This document shows positions 59,666 through 64,000 of a DNA stretch of 64,000 nt, one piece after another. Each line of letters begins with the position of its first letter. Position 1 is the stretch's first letter. Below the pieces are notes generated by a model, which was given only the letters and a program-made list of their open reading frames with translations, was not told the DNA's origin and did not search any database. A program made the position numbers and the translations under genes. The DNA comes from Talaromyces rugulosus (lineage: Eukaryota; Ascomycota; Eurotiomycetes; Eurotiales; Trichocomaceae): assembly GCF_013368755.1 (NCBI RefSeq), contig NC_049563.1:2914001-2978000 (forward strand), read 5' to 3'.

Positions 59666-60091
59666 CTAGAAACTCTTTGTTGACACATATGTTTCGTAAG
59701 TGAAAATTGCCAGTGCAACACCAGCAAAAAAGTCGGTAAAAATCGTAAAAAGCCAAAACCATGGGATCTGGGGGATCCCTCCGAAGAAATGAGCTGGTGT
59801 CCGAATACCTAGAGATGCGTAACTAGCGAGATAGATAATCGAGGTTCGCAAGGTAGCAGGTTTATATAAGTAATATCCACGTATCCCGCAGAACGTGTGA
59901 AAAGGGTAGAATACAATGATTCCAATTCGATATGCCTTTGATGACGTGTAGATAAACGGGACTGGGGGGTAGTCTTCAGCTCGCAAGTAATTGTGGGCGT
60001 AGTGGATAGTTGTTGTAAGCATCAAACAAAGCAATAGAATTCGCAGGCGACTCAGCCGGAGGGGAAAGGAATGTAGGTCTTGATTTGGCAT
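59666..60091 (-). CDS. Small four-TM membrane protein, unrecognised
   Basis: A 141-residue intronless protein starting MPNQDLHSFPLRLSRLRILL. Four hydrophobic segments are visible at about 17-35, 53-72, 83-101 and 110-132. Polar residues lie inside or next to them: TTTIHYAHNYLRAEDYPP, YPFHTFCGIRGYYLY and HFFGGIPQIPWFWLFTIFTD. The conserved-looking His, Glu, Asp and Asn in the membrane suggest an enzyme or a ligand site rather than a simple anchor. I recall bacterial membrane proteins of similar size and pattern (THYAHNF..HF-GG-P-IP-F) but no function. It is divergent from the MpaB-type oxygenase across 552 bp and could act with it in the ER membrane. Confidence 0.75.
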   Translation of the reverse strand: MPNQDLHSFPLRLSRLRILLLCLMLTTTIHYAHNYLRAEDYPPVPFIYTSSKAYRIGIIVFYPFHTFCGIRGYYLYKPATLRTSIIYLASYASLGIRTPAHFFGGIPQIPWFWLFTIFTDFFAGVALAIFTYETYVSTKSF

Positions 60092-60643
60092 GGTATAGAC
60101 GCAAAATTAGATCTGTTTAAGAAATAAAACCAGAAGAATCTGCAATACCACGAAATGGAACGGGTACTTATTTAATTTCGCTTCGACCCAAAAAGCGGAA
60201 AATTTTCATCATTGGATATCCGATAATATGAACGACACTTATACCAAAATCACAATGGATTATAATATCTCCACATGACTTTTTATCCCATCCATATTGA
60301 TATGCTGAGCATGGCGCCGAAATATATGTTGGGATCCTCGGGAACCTACCCAATTACTACTTGACTGGATTATATTATCATCGTTATCAGCTCTCGGAAC
60401 CTCGGGTTGAAAACACTGAGCTCAGCAATTCGTCGCCAGTATTAAATCTAAAGATTTGTTGGGGGAACTCGTTTAAAGTGACTAGGAGCTCAATTTTTCC
60501 CTTCCACTTCGAACTCTTAAAGTAGCCTCGACCACCCTTAGATTCTTCTTCATTCCGAATTGCACCAAGATCTAATTTTGCGTTGAATACCGATCGAGTT
60601 GATAACGAACAGCGAAATACTATTTGAATGACTTTCAGAAATC
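60092..60643. other. Divergent promoter, membrane protein and MpaB-type oxygenase
   Basis: A 552-bp spacer without a gene. Joint control of both flanking genes is possible. Confidence 0.5.
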
Positions 60644-62100
60644 ATGTTTTACGCGACCGATTCGTCCAAGGCCCTGTGGCTGAATAATCGCTTGACGATC
60701 GTCGTCGTCTTCATCGGCTATATAGCACTGGTTGCGCTTCTTCGGTATCGTCGTATGACAAAGATTGAGGCCTCATTCACCCTTGGCAAGAGAAAATTAT
60801 CAAGCATGACGGTCAAAGAAGCACATGAAATTATAACCCAATTACAAGAGCTCGAGTTTCCATATGCATTTGCCAAGGCCCGTCAAATAGCTCTACTAAA
60901 GGTATGACAAGGACTCGTGACAGTGAAGAATTCAACTCAAATTACAAAAAAAAAATAGGCCGGAGGTATCCCGACCATGTCCAAGCTTTTCGCAGTCACA
61001 GGCCAAAACAATAGGCGCAATGCAGGGAAGCGCGCCGTTGACACGGAAATTCTCCTACGAGAGGCTCAATCTAAGCCTCGAGATTCCGATCGGTATGCGT
61101 CAGCGGTGTCGAGAATGAACTATCTGTAAGTAGAACTTCCTCGTGAGTAGATACGTAAGTGTCTTGATTTGTTCACTGATCCGTGACACATTATTAGCCA
61201 CGCTCGTTACCGTCGTGCTAACAAAATCACCGATACTGATCTCCTGCATACCTTGGGTGATGGTCTTGCCGAGATCCTCAATGTTGTTGAGAGAGAAGAA
61301 TGGCGCAAGTTTACTGATGTTGAGAAATGTGCCCTTGGCGTCTTTCACAAGAACTTGGGAGAAGATATGGAAATCCCATTTAGTCCACTTCCGTCCAATG
61401 CACAAGGCTGGAAAGATGGCCTGCACTTCGCGATGGAACTGAGAGACTGGACAATCCATTATGAAGAAGAAGTCGCAAAGCCGACAGCAACGAACGACCA
61501 ATATGTTAGAGTTTATGTTGATGGGGCGATGTCGTCGCTTCCTAGTTTCATAAGAACACTTGTGCGACAGGTGCTCGGTGCTGAGTTGGACGATGTCATG
61601 AGGGCAAGTCTTTGGTAAGTCTAGAGAATGATACTAACGGGGTGTATTTACTGTATCTTGCTCACATCTCCAGTCTCGAGCCTCCCGGCCTTATGTTATC
61701 TCTTTTACTGGCCCTCATCCGAGAATTACGAAAATTGTCCCTTCGATACCTTGCACCTCCGCGTCTCTCCTCCCTTGCTGTCAATCTAGTACATGACACA
61801 GCAAATCCTGAAACGCATTTATACAACTTCGAAAGGAAGGGCCTGCAACCATGGTACGTCAAACCTACCTTCTGGTCAACATGGGGATCTGGGGCGTTGC
61901 TGGTCAGAATATTGAGAGGGAAGGTACCTGGTTCACGCGGAGACCGATATGAACCACAAGGATACAACATAATGACTATTGGGCCAGCGCCACAGAAGGG
62001 GAAAGGACAGGAGGAGATGAGGTTGCAAATGGAGGTAATAAAGGCAAAGGGCGTGGCTACATGTCCGTTCTCGCAAGCGAAAACTGGTAACTTCAAGTGA
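60644..62100 (+). CDS. MpaB-type (DUF2236) ER oxygenase
   Basis: A 422-residue protein of the ER-bound oxygenase/rubber-oxygenase family (DUF2236). Four exons are 60644-60901, 60959-61125, 61198-61614 and 61674-62100. An N-terminal membrane helix (RLTIVVVFIGYIALVALL) fits ER anchoring. FPYAFAKARQIALLKAGGIP then KRAVDTEILLREA start the domain. RMNYLHARYRRANKITDTDL holds the family His-containing motif, and LHFAMELRDWTIHYEEE and LVHDTANPETHLYNFE follow. Family members include MpaB', which oxidatively cleaves the farnesyl chain in mycophenolic acid biosynthesis, and latex-clearing proteins that cleave polyisoprene. By analogy this enzyme may cut a prenyl or unsaturated chain. The substrate is unknown. 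Confidence 0.88.
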
Positions 62101-62636
62101 ATTTTACACTAGATCTCATACTAGGAACTTGTCAAATAGTCAAACAATTCGCGGGGGTCTTTGTTGTCCACGTCAGAATATAAAGGTTATAAAAAGATCA
62201 CGATACGATAACAACAGCGATGATAAATAGCGACCTTGGACCCAATTTTTAGACCTAACTCCCGGCCATAAAAATGCATTTTATTATTTATCAGAAGGTA
62301 TATTACTGCTTACAGCCTTGTAATAAAGCATCTATGAAAGCTTTAAGACGAGCGATTAACATGAATCCTAGATCACCCACGCACCTTGGTCATCTGCGTC
62401 TTTGATATTGAATTCGTTCGGTTCCAACATGGCAAAATGTCCTTAATCCGCTATATAATACTGAAAATTGGCCAGGAAAAAGTAGAGCAGGCACACCAAT
62501 TGGATGTTACTTAGCGTTGTATTTTTTTTTTTTTGGGTTACAAACTCGAGCAAGTGGTAGAACTTCCTCTTATACTTGAATTACTATCTAATATCTATTC
62601 TGTTTCAAACAACTTCTAAGTCGTAGCTTACATATA
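62101..62636. other. Convergent 3' region
   Basis: A 536-bp AT-rich spacer between converging genes, with a T(13) run at 62522-62534. No gene is seen. Confidence 0.5.
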
Positions 62637-63539
62637 TCATATACGAGACTGAAAATCAGCTCGGGGACGTAGAATGGTCTGTTGTGTCATACTAGCAATC
62701 AGGTGGCCAGAATCATTCCAAACTCTCCCTTCGCTGAAAGCTCTCGCATTCTCCGCCGCGATTGTTTGTTGCTCGATAGTATGCCAATTCTCAAGGTTCA
62801 ATTTATGAGTAAATATTCGAAGGGAAAAGTCCAGTGTTGCGCAAGCACTGGCTTCGGAGAGTTCGTATCCATTGTGATTTGCAGGGATATAAGCAAGCCC
62901 CTTGTCCAAGTAAAATGCAAGCGCTGACATGTTTTCAGCCTCAGTTTCTAGAGGCCCTTTGACTCGAAATTTCTCTCCAGATATCCGAGACGTGGCTGGT
63001 GTTTCCTCCTCATTTCCTCCGATGCTGATGGACTGCACATCAGTGAAGCGTTCAATATATCTATAAAGAACGTGACGTTCCGGGACAGGGTCATGTCGTA
63101 AAGGTTCATAGTGACTGATCTGTGGCCCTGACCGAGGCGGAATGGCGTAAACTACCATAGACCTAGGCTCCTCGATGTGAAAATCGGCGGAAGCGATAAG
63201 ACACAGTACAGCTGATCCATCTGCAGCCTTTTGAATCACTTGGAGATGACGGGTTTCAAAAGTCCTGGTATTGCGAATTCTCTGCACTTTACAGATCAAA
63301 TTTCGGTCGGTTGTCGCTGGCCGTATAAAATGACCAGATATGGAATAGAGGTGATGCGTGGTTGATATCGTTTGGTAGGCAGCATTGACCGCAATTGCCA
63401 GAATATTTCCTCCAAATACAGTGGCAGAGAGCTCGCCCATGCGAGTTGGTTTGATTACTGAAATGTAACTGTCGGGCCCTTGAGGCTTGACCGCAATCTG
63501 TTGCTTTAAGGTGATGGTGGGATCCTGCATTTCTGACAT
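62637..63539 (-). CDS. TesB-type acyl-CoA thioesterase
   Basis: A 300-residue double-hotdog thioesterase predicted to release free acid from acyl-CoA. ATG 63539 (MSEMQDPTITLKQ) is used because the frame above it has no ATG. The first hotdog domain runs from PTRMGELSATVFGGNILAIA to HLYSISGHFIRPATTDRNLI, with CKVQRIRNTRTFETRHLQVI after it. The second contains CATLDFSLRIFTHKLNLENW, which carries the family Asp, and GRVWNDSGHLIASMTQQTIL. The C-terminus is FQSRI, and SRI is a PTS1-like tripeptide, so peroxisomal location is plausible. Together with the hydratase it supplies two steps of acyl-CoA processing. It converges on the MpaB-type gene. Confidence 0.9.
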   Translation of the reverse strand: MSEMQDPTITLKQQIAVKPQGPDSYISVIKPTRMGELSATVFGGNILAIAVNAAYQTISTTHHLYSISGHFIRPATTDRNLICKVQRIRNTRTFETRHLQVIQKAADGSAVLCLIASADFHIEEPRSMVVYAIPPRSGPQISHYEPLRHDPVPERHVLYRYIERFTDVQSISIGGNEEETPATSRISGEKFRVKGPLETEAENMSALAFYLDKGLAYIPANHNGYELSEASACATLDFSLRIFTHKLNLENWHTIEQQTIAAENARAFSEGRVWNDSGHLIASMTQQTILRPRADFQSRI

Positions 63540-64000
63540 CTTTTGTTCATTGTTTTTTGTGGCCGGATTTGAATATCTCTTCACCTAGTCGAACCTGTGA
63601 TTTTGTAGATACCTTGCTTTTTTAAGGTGCCAGCATCAACTAGAGCGAGAATGGCCGAAGTAGCCGAAACTCCATCCAGATGATAATATCAACAAGTTTG
63701 TAGCCGAGGCCCAGCGATCTAAGTAAGTACTTGGCGAGAGCCTCCCGACATGGAGACATCAATGATAGTAATAAATCTATCTCTACTGTGATGGATTCTT
63801 TTAATATCACTGCATAACTACAAGTTGTATACATAAAGCCCTAATATTAAACACTTGAAGTATATTCAATATTAATATAGATATCTATATCTATATACAG
63901 GTTATAGAAGGCCAACAATCAGGTTAATTATTACCTATGCTATTTATTACTGTATAATGAAGCAATTTGCCTGCTTTCTCATTATACTCTTTCACATAAT
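63540..64000. other. Right-edge spacer
   Basis: An AT-rich sequence beyond the thioesterase start. A perfect 16-bp palindrome (ATATAGATATCTATAT) lies at 63875-63890. No gene can be supported before the window ends. Confidence 0.5.

Noticed and set aside
59380..59703. Plus-strand 107-codon frame with an ATG
   Set aside because: It overlaps the end of the clear membrane-protein gene on the other strand and has no family resemblance.
63875..63890. 16-bp palindrome as an operator
   Set aside because: It lies in very AT-rich DNA, where such palindromes arise easily, and no gene start is close by.
1..64000. tRNA, rRNA and CRISPR features
   Set aside because: Reading for conserved T-arm sequences and spaced repeats gave no convincing candidate. 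A covariance search would be decisive.

Overview
This window is nuclear DNA of a filamentous ascomycete. Genes carry short introns (about 47-90 nt) with GT..AG ends and CTAAY-type branch sites, intergenic regions are long, and the gene content is typical of Eurotiales: a fungal phytochrome, an exgD-type GH5 glucanase, a YANK kinase, nimO/Dbf4, panB, DUF2011, FunK1 and bZIP-DUF3425. An Aspergillus/Penicillium/Talaromyces relative is likely. The genus is not fixed by anything I can see. There are no bacterial operons, CRISPR arrays, rRNA or convincing tRNA genes.

Layout. 1-9 kb: the 3' part of Mediator subunit MED13, glutathione synthetase with two homopolymeric amino-acid inserts, a long empty stretch, then a conserved protein of unknown function. 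9-18.5 kb: a relic zone with a broken FunK1 kinase (one stop, one frameshift, AT-rich flanks), an intact secreted GH28-like enzyme, a short telomere-like repeat and a decayed segment holding two copies of one motif plus a chromodomain scrap. 18.5-29 kb: mitochondrial ribosomal protein bL33m (tiny first exon), a YANK-family kinase and the exgD-like membrane glucanase. 29-42.8 kb, mostly on the minus strand: fungal phytochrome hybrid kinase, an unrecognised signal-peptide/single-TM protein, a SNF2 ATPase, a SIRT5-class sirtuin and a PNPOx-like flavoprotein. 43.3-53.4 kb: mitochondrial aminopeptidase P (11 exons), nimO/Dbf4, an NmrA/isoflavone-reductase-like protein, panB and a DUF2011 protein.

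54.2-63.5 kb holds a compact set of metabolic genes unlike the housekeeping DNA before it: an ABM-family monooxygenase (three short exons), an enoyl-CoA hydratase, a bZIP-DUF3425 regulator, a small four-TM membrane protein, an MpaB-type (DUF2236) oxygenase divergent from it, and a TesB-type acyl-CoA thioesterase. Three of these end in PTS1-like tripeptides (PKI, TKL, SRI). The combination resembles the logic of mycophenolic acid side-chain processing, in which an ER oxygenase cleaves a chain that peroxisomal beta-oxidation and a hydrolase then shorten and release. No PKS, NRPS or terpene synthase lies inside the window, so this is either the edge of a biosynthetic cluster or a stand-alone chain-degrading module. 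It is the best candidate here for an undescribed system.

Exon boundaries were worked out by hand from splice signals, reading phase and family conservation. No search was run.
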